This document shows, piece by piece, positions 29,017-37,032 of a stretch of DNA of 64,000 nucleotides. Origin of the DNA: Natrinema gari JCM 14663 (GTDB lineage Archaea > Halobacteriota > Halobacteria > Halobacteriales > Natrialbaceae); contig NZ_AOIJ01000052.1 of the NCBI RefSeq assembly GCF_000337175.1, positions 32,381-96,380 on the forward strand, written 5' to 3'. Position numbers and translations under genes: made by a program. The stretch's first letter is position 1; each line of letters begins with the position of its first letter. Below the pieces are notes generated by a model. That model was not told the origin of the DNA. It saw only the letters and a list, made by a program, of their open reading frames with translations, and ran no database searches.

Positions 29017-29649
29017 ATGAAATACAACCGACGATCAATATTGAAGAAAGGCGCTGGCGTCGCAGTCGGTACTGTCGCAACGGCCGGTCTCGCCACTACC
29101 GGTGCAGCAGCGAACGGGTGCGACCCGTGGTTTACCGCGGACGAACTCGATCTCTATACGTCCGAGGAATCGATCGACGTGAGATACGAACTCGACGCCT
29201 CATATGTGTACCCGTGTGGGAGCTACGACTCATCGAGAGACAGTTCCGAGGGGTATTTCGAGACGACAGTGTTCCCCAATGAACGACAGGGGTGGCTGCT
29301 CAGTCCCAATGGTCGAACTGATCGGACGCTCACCCTCGATCCGCGGGGCTCGACCGACTTCACGTTCAACGTCGTCGATTACGCTGAATACGATCTGGAC
29401 GAGTACAAGGGCGCGACGGAGTTCGAAATCGAAGTCACGGAGGGGTCGCCGGTGACGGTCCATCACACCACGTCGAACTGCAACGGCGGTACGACGAACA
29501 CTCAGACTGTCAATACCGGTGAGACGAGAACTCTCTGCGTGGACGCAAAACCGATCTCGGTACAGTTCCAGGACCTCTCCTCGAGTAATACCGTCGTCTA
29601 CAGGGACTTATCCGAACCCTGCTCGATTGTCACACTTCCCTGCGAGTGA
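29017..29649 (+). CDS. Secreted Tat-signal protein, unknown function
   Basis: A 210-residue exported protein. MKYNRRSILKKGAGVAVGTV is a clear twin-arginine signal with cleavage likely after TTGAAA near residue 32; there is no lipobox. The mature part is beta-rich and low in repeats, has cysteines near residues 35 and 69 and several near the C-terminus (SNCNGGT, RTLCVD, SEPCSIVTLPCE), so extracellular disulfides are possible. Codon use includes more A/T third bases than neighbours. No family recognised. The start at 29017 is used because the signal peptide starts there, although an ATG lies 21 bases upstream. Confidence 0.75.
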   Translation: MKYNRRSILKKGAGVAVGTVATAGLATTGAAANGCDPWFTADELDLYTSEESIDVRYELDASYVYPCGSYDSSRDSSEGYFETTVFPNERQGWLLSPNGRTDRTLTLDPRGSTDFTFNVVDYAEYDLDEYKGATEFEIEVTEGSPVTVHHTTSNCNGGTTNTQTVNTGETRTLCVDAKPISVQFQDLSSSNTVVYRDLSEPCSIVTLPCE

Positions 29650-30126
29650 CACGAGTAGTTCCTCGCTTTCAGCGTGGTCGGCCGTGACGACTCGAAACTC
29701 ATCGGATCCCGAGCGGCCTCTACCGTCGATAATCCGTCGTGCCGCTTCCGATCTCGAGCGATCAGGGTTCGGTACCGTCTCGGGTCGACTGTCCACTTAT
29801 CCGGTCAGGAACCCGCCTGGCGAAACGCGCGTCTCGGGCTGGCCGTCGTCGCTCGTCTGGACGCCCGAAAACGACGGCGAGTGGTCGATCGTTCGCTGTA
29901 TCTTCGTACCGGTTTTCGTGTACGCTGCCAGGATGGCGAGTATTTCACTCATATATGAGTAAATAGTTCTGGCAGCGGCTTAAGAGTTTTTGCGATGATT
30001 GACCGTGTTGAACTATCGCTCACCGGGGACTCAGTGAACAGTTCGCACGGCCGGTCGCGTCTCTCGGTTTCCGATCGGTGCTCGACGGCACCGGTCAGCG
30101 ACCGGTGCAGGCCCGATCCGGAACCG
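29650..30126. other. Gap after the Tat protein
   Basis: No supported gene. It contains CTCATATATGAG (29948-29959), a perfect 12-base palindrome in an AT-rich context that could be an operator or a bidirectional terminator. The stretch separates the Tat protein from the convergent ABC importer operon. Confidence 0.4.
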
Positions 30127-31443
30127 TCACCGGTGCAGGTGACAGGCCGCGAAGTGGTCGCCGTTGCCGTGTTCTGACTCGAGGTCGTACGCCGGCCGCT
30201 CGTGTGCACAGATGCTCTGCTCGGCGAAGGACTCGAGCAACAGGTCGGTCGCGGTTACCCACCGGTCGGTTTCGTCGTCATCGTTCCCACCGGCACTGCC
30301 GTCGCTGGCGACGAGTTCGATCGCCTCGTCGACGATCGACCCTGCCTCGCCGCCGGGCCGGTCGCCGTCGAAGAACTCGGCCTCGATCCGAGCGGCCGGC
30401 ATCGGCTCGAACGAGCGTCGCTTGACCGCCCGCATGAACGCCCGTGTCTGTGCCCACTTCTCCTCGGACCAGTCGTACGCGTCGGGTGCGATCAGGCGCG
30501 GACACCGCGTCCGGAACCGACACCCGGAGGGTGGATCGACCGGGCTCGGCACCTCTCCCTCGAGTACGCCCCGGACGCCGTTCTCTCGCGGGTCGGGGAC
30601 GGGAATCGAATCGAGCAAGGCACGCGTGTAGGGATGTTGGGGATTCTCGAACAGTTCTTCCTTCTCGGCGAGTTCGACGATGTGTCCGAGGTACATCACC
30701 GCCACGCGGTCGCTGATATGCCGAATGACCGAGAGGTCGTGGGCGATAAAGAGGTACGTGAGCCCGAACTCCTCCTGGAGCGACTCCATGGTGTTCAGCA
30801 CCTGCGCCTGAATCGAGACGTCCAGTGCGGAGACCGGCTCGTCACAGACGACGAAATCGGGGTCGACCGACAGCGCCCGTGCGAGGTTGATCCGCTGTCG
30901 CTGGCCGCCGGAGAACGCGTGTGGATGCCGGTTGTAGTGGCGCGGATCGAGGCCGACCTTCTCGAGGAGTTCTTTCGCCCGGGCTCGTCGCCCCTCGTCG
31001 TCGAGCATGTCGTGGGCCCGCATCGGCTCCTCGATGATCTGGCCGACCTTCATCCGCGGGTCCAGCGAGGACTGGGGATCCTGGAAGATCATCTGCATGT
31101 CCGAGCGCATCCGTCGGAGTTCCTCCCCGCCGAGGTCGGCGAGGTTCTCCCCTTTGAAGTAGATGTCCCCGTCGGTCGGCTCGAGCAACCGCAGGATCGT
31201 CCGCCCGAGCGTGCTCTTGCCACAGCCGGACTCGCCGACGAGCCCGAGCGTCTCGCCGGGCTGGATCTCGAGGGAGACGTCGTCGACCGCTTTCACCGTC
31301 TCTCGGTTGACGTTGACCGGCGGGAACTGATCTGGCTCAAACTCCAGTCCGGCCAACAGCCCCGAGTCCTGCCCGAAGTACTTCGTCACGCCATCGAGTT
31401 CGAGCAGGGCGTCGTCGCTGTCGTAGCCGCTGTCCTCGTCCAT
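30127..31443 (-). CDS. Peptide-type ABC transporter ATPase 2 (OppF/DppF-like)
   Basis: The last gene of the importer operon, 438 residues. After an N-terminal segment with [14 protein letters not shown] it has Walker [21 protein letters not shown], signature [19 protein letters not shown], Walker [14 protein letters not shown] and the switch histidine in [14 protein letters not shown]. The oligopeptide/dipeptide C-terminal domain with GCRFRTRCP follows, whose cysteines may carry an Fe-S cluster in relatives. A roughly 100-residue extra C-terminal tail, rich in charged residues, is seen past that domain. The ATG at 31443 lies 10 bases after the previous stop. Confidence 0.92.
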   Translation of the reverse strand: MDEDSGYDSDDALLELDGVTKYFGQDSGLLAGLEFEPDQFPPVNVNRETVKAVDDVSLEIQPGETLGLVGESGCGKSTLGRTILRLLEPTDGDIYFKGENLADLGGEELRRMRSDMQMIFQDPQSSLDPRMKVGQIIEEPMRAHDMLDDEGRRARAKELLEKVGLDPRHYNRHPHAFSGGQRQRINLARALSVDPDFVVCDEPVSALDVSIQAQVLNTMESLQEEFGLTYLFIAHDLSVIRHISDRVAVMYLGHIVELAEKEELFENPQHPYTRALLDSIPVPDPRENGVRGVLEGEVPSPVDPPSGCRFRTRCPRLIAPDAYDWSEEKWAQTRAFMRAVKRRSFEPMPAARIEAEFFDGDRPGGEAGSIVDEAIELVASDGSAGGNDDDETDRWVTATDLLLESFAEQSICAHERPAYDLESEHGNGDHFAACHLHR

Positions 31444-31453
31444 TCGAATGCCG

Positions 31454-32620
31454 CTACTCACGGTTCTCACCTCCGCTGTCGTCGCCGGCCGGATTTGCCG
31501 TGAGCTCCGACTCCGGCTCCTGGGCCGCCGCCGGTCCGGCGTCGACCGCGACTCCCTCGAGCGACGGGCTCTGGTCGTAGCCCGCGTCGAACGCGTCGTG
31601 TTTCACACAGGCCGCTTGATGTGGTTCCCCGTCGCCGTCGGCGACCACCTTCACGTCGGGATGGGCGCGTTTACAGACCTCCCGCGCGTCCGGACAGCGC
31701 GGATGGAACCGACAGCCCGACGGCGGGCTGATCGCTTCGGGCATCACACCCTCGATCGCCTCGAGTTCCGTGACGGTCCGGTCGGGGCGGGGAATCGAAT
31801 TCAATAGGGCGTTCGTGTAGGGATGTTTGGTGTCGTAGAACAGGTCGTCAACCGTCGCTTTCTCGACGATCTCGCCGAGGTACATGACGTTCACCCGGTC
31901 GCAGATCTCCGCGACGACGCCCAAGTCGTGGGTGACCCAGATGAAACTCGTCCCGTACTTTTCCTGGAGGTCGTCGACGAGATCGAGGATCTGTCCCTCG
32001 ACAGTGACATCTAAGGCCGTCGTCGGCTCGTCGGCGATAATGAGGCTGGGCTCACAGGCCAGCGCCATCGCGATGAGGACGCGCTGGCGCATCCCTCCGG
32101 AGAACTGGTGGGGGTACTCGTCGTAGCGCTCTTCGGGGTCCGGAATGCCCACTTCGCGGAGCATGTCGATCGCTTCCGCTCGCGCCTCGTCCTCCGACAG
32201 CCCGCGGTTAAGTTCGATGAACTCGCGCAGTTGGCCGCCGACGGTGAAGACGGGGTTGAGCGACTCCATCGGGTCCTGGAAGATCACCGCGATCTCGTTG
32301 CCCCGGATTCGGGTGCGAATCTCCTCGCTCGAGAGCATGTCGTCGCGCTCCTGGAGGTCGCCGTCCGGCCCCTCCTCGAGGCCGAAGAGGGTCTCGCCTT
32401 TGTACGTGATCTCGCCCCCGACGATTTCGCCGGGACTCTCGACGAGTCCCATGATGCTCATCGAGGCGACCGATTTCCCGGCGCCGCTCTCGCCGACGAG
32501 GCCGACGATCTCGCCCTCGCGGACCTCGAACGAGATGCCGTCGACTGCGCGTACTGTACCTTCCTCGGTGAAGAACTGCGTCTTGAGGTTCTCGACGCGA
32601 AGTAGTGGTTCGGAGCTCAT
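31454..32620 (-). CDS. Peptide-type ABC transporter ATPase 1 (OppD/DppD-like)
   Basis: A 388-residue ATPase: [20 protein letters not shown], Walker [40 protein letters not shown] signature, [20 protein letters not shown]alker B, and [16 protein letters not shown]. The peptide-transport C-terminal [15 protein letters not shown] motif is present, and the last 30 or so residues are an acidic tail. Together with the downstream ATPase it would form a heterodimer driving peptide or related import through the two permeases. The stop of oppC is 2 bases before its start, so translation is coupled. Confidence 0.93.
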   Translation of the reverse strand: MSSEPLLRVENLKTQFFTEEGTVRAVDGISFEVREGEIVGLVGESGAGKSVASMSIMGLVESPGEIVGGEITYKGETLFGLEEGPDGDLQERDDMLSSEEIRTRIRGNEIAVIFQDPMESLNPVFTVGGQLREFIELNRGLSEDEARAEAIDMLREVGIPDPEERYDEYPHQFSGGMRQRVLIAMALACEPSLIIADEPTTALDVTVEGQILDLVDDLQEKYGTSFIWVTHDLGVVAEICDRVNVMYLGEIVEKATVDDLFYDTKHPYTNALLNSIPRPDRTVTELEAIEGVMPEAISPPSGCRFHPRCPDAREVCKRAHPDVKVVADGDGEPHQAACVKHDAFDAGYDQSPSLEGVAVDAGPAAAQEPESELTANPAGDDSGGENRE

Positions 32621-32622
32621 AA

Positions 32623-33654
32623 TTAGTCGTCAATCTGTGGGTCGAGGGCGTCCTGCAGGCCGTCGCCGAACAGGTTGAAGCCCATGATGGTGATCATGAT
32701 CGCGATACCGGGCCAGATCGAGAGCCAGATATTCGAATGCATGTAGTTGCGATGTGCGATGTTGAGCATCTGCCCCCAGTCCGGGGTCGGTGGCTGCGCC
32801 CCGTACCCGAGGAAGGAGAGTCCCGCAACGATGAGGATGGTCACGCCGATCTGGAGCGTCGCGTACACGAGCATCGGGGCGAAGCTGTTGGGGACGACGT
32901 GTCGCATGATGATGTTGCGGTCTTTCACCCCGGCCGCCTGTGCGGCTTCGATGTAGTCCATTTCGCGGACGCTCAAGACCTGACTCCGGATGATGCGGGC
33001 GAAGATCGGAATAAAGGCGATCCCGACGCCGAGTACCGCATACCAGATGCTGGCTCCGCCGATGAAGACGGTGAAGACGATGATGAGGATCAGCGGCGGG
33101 ATGGCGTACACCGTCTCGACGATCCGCATCAGGATGTCGTCGACTTTTCCGCCGTAGTAGCCCGCGACGGCACCGATGATCGTTCCACCGCTGAGGCCGA
33201 TGAACGTCGAGATGAGCCCGACGAACACCGACACCTGCGTGCCGTAGACGACTCTGGTGAAGTAGTCCCGTCCGGTGTGGTCGGTTCCCAGCGGATGATC
33301 GAGCGTGCCGCCCGCCGGCAGTGGGTTCCACGACTGCTCCGCCAGCGGGAAGTACGGCGGCATGTGCTGGGTTCCCTCACCCGGCGGCGGAATGTGCGTG
33401 GGGTGATCGAAGAACGGCAGCAGTTGTGCGAACGTGTAATCGGATACCTGTCCGAACGTGAGCCGTGACAGGTTGCTGTCGATCAAGGTGTACATCGCGA
33501 CGAACAACGTGAACGACACGATGTACAACCCCAACCGGGCCGTCGTGTCCTGTTTGATCCGTGCAACGGTGTACCGCCACCCGACGCGTGCCTCGACTTC
33601 GTCTTCGGCTCCCGATTCCGTCTCGCTGTCGAGTTGTGATTCACCGACTGCCAT
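32623..33654 (-). CDS. Peptide-type ABC transporter permease (OppC/DppC-like)
   Basis: A 343-residue permease with an N-terminal cytoplasmic stretch, one helix, a long extracytoplasmic loop holding HPLGTDHTGRDYFTRVVYGT, and five helices of the BPD transmembrane domain. The coupling EAA motif is seen as EAAQAAGVKDRNIIMRHVVP. The short 2-base gaps to both neighbours fix it in the operon. Substrate is not evident. Confidence 0.92.
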   Translation of the reverse strand: MAVGESQLDSETESGAEDEVEARVGWRYTVARIKQDTTARLGLYIVSFTLFVAMYTLIDSNLSRLTFGQVSDYTFAQLLPFFDHPTHIPPPGEGTQHMPPYFPLAEQSWNPLPAGGTLDHPLGTDHTGRDYFTRVVYGTQVSVFVGLISTFIGLSGGTIIGAVAGYYGGKVDDILMRIVETVYAIPPLILIIVFTVFIGGASIWYAVLGVGIAFIPIFARIIRSQVLSVREMDYIEAAQAAGVKDRNIIMRHVVPNSFAPMLVYATLQIGVTILIVAGLSFLGYGAQPPTPDWGQMLNIAHRNYMHSNIWLSIWPGIAIMITIMGFNLFGDGLQDALDPQIDD

Positions 33655-33656
33655 AG

Positions 33657-34658
33657 TTATTCACTCTCACCGTAGGTAACCCGTGGATCGATGTACGCAT
33701 ACGAGATGTCGGTAACGATGACGCCGAGAACGAACAACACGCCGAGCATCATCGTCACCCCCATCATGAGTTGATAGTCGTTTTGCTGGATCGCGTCGAC
33801 GAATAGCTGTCCCATGCCGTTGATGTTGAACACCGTCTCGACGATGACGGCACCGCCGATCGCCGTCGACAGGTTGGCCCCGACGATGGTGACGATCGGT
33901 AACTGGGCGACCTGAAACGCGTGCTTTCGCAGGATCGTCCGCTCGGGAACGCCGTACGCGCGGGCGAGTTTGACGTACTCGCCTTGCAGTGATTCGATCA
34001 TCTGCGTCCGTTCGACGCGCATGATCGTCGCCATCTGCAGCGTCCCCAGTGCGATCATCGGCAACAGCAAGTGTCTGAGCGACTGATAGTACAACTCGAG
34101 GTGGCCGTCTATCGACCGATAGGTACTGGGAGGCCGCCACGGATAGACGAGTCCGCTCGATGGGAGCCACTCGAGTTTGACGGCAAAGATCAATATCAGC
34201 ACGATCCCGATCCAGAACGATGGGGTGCTGACGCCGATGAGCGCGGCAACCCGGGAAGCGTGATCGCTCGGTTCGTTCCGTTTGTCGGCGGCGACGACTC
34301 CGAGCGGGATCGCCGTGATGAGGGCGAACGCATATGCCGACAGGACCAATAGAAGCGTCGGGCCGACCCGTTCCAGTATCAGATCGGCGACCGGCCGTCG
34401 ATAATGGATGCTCTGCCCGAGGTCTCCCTCTAGCAGGCCGCCCATGTACGTGAGGTACCGCTCGTGGAGCGGTTGGTTGAGTCCGTATCGTTGTTCGATC
34501 GCCCGTACTAACTGCTCGTTTTGTTCCTGCCCTTGCAGCATGAGACTGACCGGGTCGCCAGGTCCCAGGTTCGCAAGCAGAAACGTAATAACGGAGATCC
34601 CGATGAGGACGGGGATCGACTGCAAGAGCCTGTATGTCGCGTATTTGAGTAATTTCAT
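33657..34658 (-). CDS. Peptide-type ABC transporter permease (OppB/DppB-like)
   Basis: A 333-residue permease with six helices. YRLLQSIPVLIGISVITFLL is the first helix; the second half has the EAA-like coupling segment YVKLARAYGVPERTILRKHA. The extracytoplasmic GPGDPVSLMLQGQ and the loop LTYMGGLLEGDLGQSIHYRR are conserved in the DppB family. A 114-base gap separates it from the binding protein gene, longer than the other spacings, and could hold a processing site that lowers permease expression. Confidence 0.92.
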   Translation of the reverse strand: MKLLKYATYRLLQSIPVLIGISVITFLLANLGPGDPVSLMLQGQEQNEQLVRAIEQRYGLNQPLHERYLTYMGGLLEGDLGQSIHYRRPVADLILERVGPTLLLVLSAYAFALITAIPLGVVAADKRNEPSDHASRVAALIGVSTPSFWIGIVLILIFAVKLEWLPSSGLVYPWRPPSTYRSIDGHLELYYQSLRHLLLPMIALGTLQMATIMRVERTQMIESLQGEYVKLARAYGVPERTILRKHAFQVAQLPIVTIVGANLSTAIGGAVIVETVFNINGMGQLFVDAIQQNDYQLMMGVTMMLGVLFVLGVIVTDISYAYIDPRVTYGESE

Positions 34659-34772
34659 GAATCCGTGAATCTGTCTGTTGATTCGTCGCGGTCATCTTCG
34701 TTCGCGGTCGTTCAACCCGCTATGCTCGGGAAACCGTTGACACTCCCGGCAAACCTCGTCCGACCACATCCA

Positions 34773-36356
34773 TCATTCTATTGAGACATTAGCATAATCG
34801 GAGACGAAAACCGGGTTCGTCGCGGAGTCCGGATGGGCCTGGAGATCCTTCACGTAGTCGCGTGACGCCATCGTGTTGTCCAGCGTGAACGCCGACAGGA
34901 CCGGAAGCTGCTCGACAATTTCCCGAATAATTGGGTCGTAAATCTTGTAGCGCTCATCTCGGTCGGACATGTTCCGCGCCCGAACGAGGTCGTCGTGGAA
35001 GGAATCGCTCCCTTCGTAGTAGTGGCCCTGGTTGCCGGTTGCACCGGCCTGACTCTCGTGGAACAGTGCATAGAGGTAGTCGTCCGGGTCGCCACCGCCG
35101 GACCAGCCCAGCAGGTACATCTGGTAATCGTCGGCGTTACCCGTGTGGTACTTGTCGAGCAGCGCCGCGAAGTTGAGTTGTTGGACGTCGGCACCGTAGC
35201 CGATCGAGTCGAGTCGGGTGGCGATTCGTTCCGCGAGCTGTGCCCGAAGTCCCGACGGCGTGAGGATCGTCGGCTCGAAGTCGTCCGGTGCATGTTCGTC
35301 GAGCAACGACTTCGCTCGGTCGGGGTCGTACTCCGGCAGCATATTCTTGTACTCCTCTTCCGGGAACTCCCAAATATCGTTGACGACCGGCGGAATCGGA
35401 CTGTACATCGGCGTCGTCACGTTCCCGGCGTTGCTCTCGATGAAGCTCTGCATCGAGAACGAGTGGGCGATCGCTCGCCGTACCTCGGGATTTGCCGTCG
35501 GTCCTTCGTTACAGTTGAAGGCCATGTACATGTACGTCGAACTCTCCGAGGAATGGAGGTTGATGTTCTCTTCGTTATCGAGAACGTCCCAGTCCTTGTT
35601 AGGAACCTCTGAGATCACGTCGGTGTCACCGGAGCGGATGCTGGAGACGCGACCTGCGTTGTCGTCGTGGGCTTCGAAGCGGACTCGCTCGACGTTCGGT
35701 TCCAGATCGCCCCAGTAGTCGTCCCACCGCTCGACCTCGACGTAGGTGTCCCCGAGTTCGGCGAACTTGAACGGCCCCGCACCGATCGGGTTCCTGTTGA
35801 ACTCGTCGCGATCATCGGTCCGGACATCCTTGGGGACAACTAGGACGGCCATCGTCGTGAGTTCGAACGGGCCGTACGGATCGTCACCGAGGTCGACCTG
35901 TAGCTGGTAGTCGTCGATGACCTCGGTGCTCTCGATCATGTTGTATTCGGCGGCGTTCTCCGTTGTCTCTTCGACCGGCGCAGTAAACGAGTGGGCCACG
36001 TCCTCGGCGGTTACGTCGTCACCGTTATGGAACGTTGCGGCCTCCTTGATCTCGAAGATATACCGGGTCCCGTCGCGCTCGACCGTCGGTTCGCCCGCCG
36101 CGATTCTGGGCTGTAATTCGAGTCCCTCGTTGTACTCGTAGAGTCCGTCGAAGACCCGCTCGATTACCTGAAAGCTGTAGGTGTCGTTCGAGACGATCGG
36201 ATCGTACTGATCCTCTCGAGACTGTTCCTGCGTGAAATGGAACGCTTCACCGTCGCTACTGCTCCCACCGATACACCCTGCGATCGCTGCCGCGGAGACG
36301 GCAGTGCCCGAAGCGAGTAGTCGCCGTCGGGACAGTTCTGACGTGTGGTTTGACAT
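34773..36356 (-). CDS. ABC transporter substrate-binding lipoprotein, peptide type
   Basis: A 527-residue family 5 extracellular solute-binding protein (SBP_bac_5). ELSRRRLLASGTAVSAAAI is a Tat signal, with a lipobox AIAGC near residue 28, so it is probably lipid-anchored. The mature domain contains YIFEIKEAATFHNGDDVTAE, an HNGDxVTAEDV-like motif diagnostic of the family, then NPIGAGPFKFAELGDTYVEV and YMYMAFNCNEGPTANPEVRR. It is the first gene of the operon. Substrate (peptides, sugars, nickel) cannot be read from the sequence. Confidence 0.94.
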   Translation of the reverse strand: MSNHTSELSRRRLLASGTAVSAAAIAGCIGGSSSDGEAFHFTQEQSREDQYDPIVSNDTYSFQVIERVFDGLYEYNEGLELQPRIAAGEPTVERDGTRYIFEIKEAATFHNGDDVTAEDVAHSFTAPVEETTENAAEYNMIESTEVIDDYQLQVDLGDDPYGPFELTTMAVLVVPKDVRTDDRDEFNRNPIGAGPFKFAELGDTYVEVERWDDYWGDLEPNVERVRFEAHDDNAGRVSSIRSGDTDVISEVPNKDWDVLDNEENINLHSSESSTYMYMAFNCNEGPTANPEVRRAIAHSFSMQSFIESNAGNVTTPMYSPIPPVVNDIWEFPEEEYKNMLPEYDPDRAKSLLDEHAPDDFEPTILTPSGLRAQLAERIATRLDSIGYGADVQQLNFAALLDKYHTGNADDYQMYLLGWSGGGDPDDYLYALFHESQAGATGNQGHYYEGSDSFHDDLVRARNMSDRDERYKIYDPIIREIVEQLPVLSAFTLDNTMASRDYVKDLQAHPDSATNPVFVSDYANVSIE

Positions 36357-36379
36357 ACCAATGACAACTCCTATGAGAT

Positions 36380-36390
36380 GGAATATATAA
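36380..36390 (-). promoter_or_regulatory. TATA box of the ABC importer operon
   Basis: On the minus strand TTATATATTCC lies about 30 bases before the binding-protein ATG at 36356, the right position for the operon promoter. Confidence 0.5.
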
Positions 36391-36611
36391 TTTTTGGTGT
36401 TAACGCGATATATGCCGGAAAGTTCTATACTGGAACGTGACTAGTTGTCGAGTCGTCATGCATGTTCGATGGTGATGGTCTCCCATATCTGTGTTGGAAG
36501 TTGTTCGCATTATTAATAGCCATCGATGTTTGCTACTACCACAGTCGCGTTCGTATCCATCCGCCCAAACAAACGATGAGCTTTTTCTATCGGCCGATCC
36601 AGTAGCTGGAT

Positions 36612-37031
36612 ATGAACTATCGAGCCGTCGAGACCACGGGTGAGTACGTCGCCCGCCTCGAGACGGGTGCCGACTGGCGGGCCCAGATCGAGTCGCTCGC
36701 CGACGCGGTCGAGGCCGACGCCGCCTGGTTTACAGCGCTCGGTGCGGTCCAGGACGCCGAACTGTGGTTCTACGATCAGGACGCCTGCGAGTACGAGCCG
36801 GTCGCGTTCGACGACCCGCTCGAGGTCGCCAGTTGCGTCGGGAACGTCTCGTGGCTGGATGACGAACGGTTCGCCCACACCCATGCCGTCCTCTCGGACG
36901 ACGACGGGACCGCCTACGCGGGCCACCTGAACGAGGCGACGGTCTGGGCCGGCGAGGTTTACCTGCGCACCTTCGAGGCCCCCCTCGAGCGCGAGTACGA
37001 CGAATCCACCGACCTCAACCTCTGGCTCTAA
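36612..37031 (+). CDS. PPC (DUF296) domain DNA-binding-like protein
   Basis: A 139-residue single PPC (plant and prokaryote conserved) domain. It starts MNYRAVETTGEYVARLETG; WFTALGAVQDAELWFYDQ and THAVLSDDDGTAYAGHLNEA give the beta-alpha core, with histidines at HTHAV and GHL in positions that could bind a metal in the trimer, and VWAGEVYLRTFEAPLERE at the end. Plant relatives bind AT-rich DNA; a prokaryotic role is not established. It ends one base before the PolD large-subunit gene, so the two are probably co-expressed. Confidence 0.85.
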   Translation: MNYRAVETTGEYVARLETGADWRAQIESLADAVEADAAWFTALGAVQDAELWFYDQDACEYEPVAFDDPLEVASCVGNVSWLDDERFAHTHAVLSDDDGTAYAGHLNEATVWAGEVYLRTFEAPLEREYDESTDLNLWL

Positions 37032-37032
37032 C

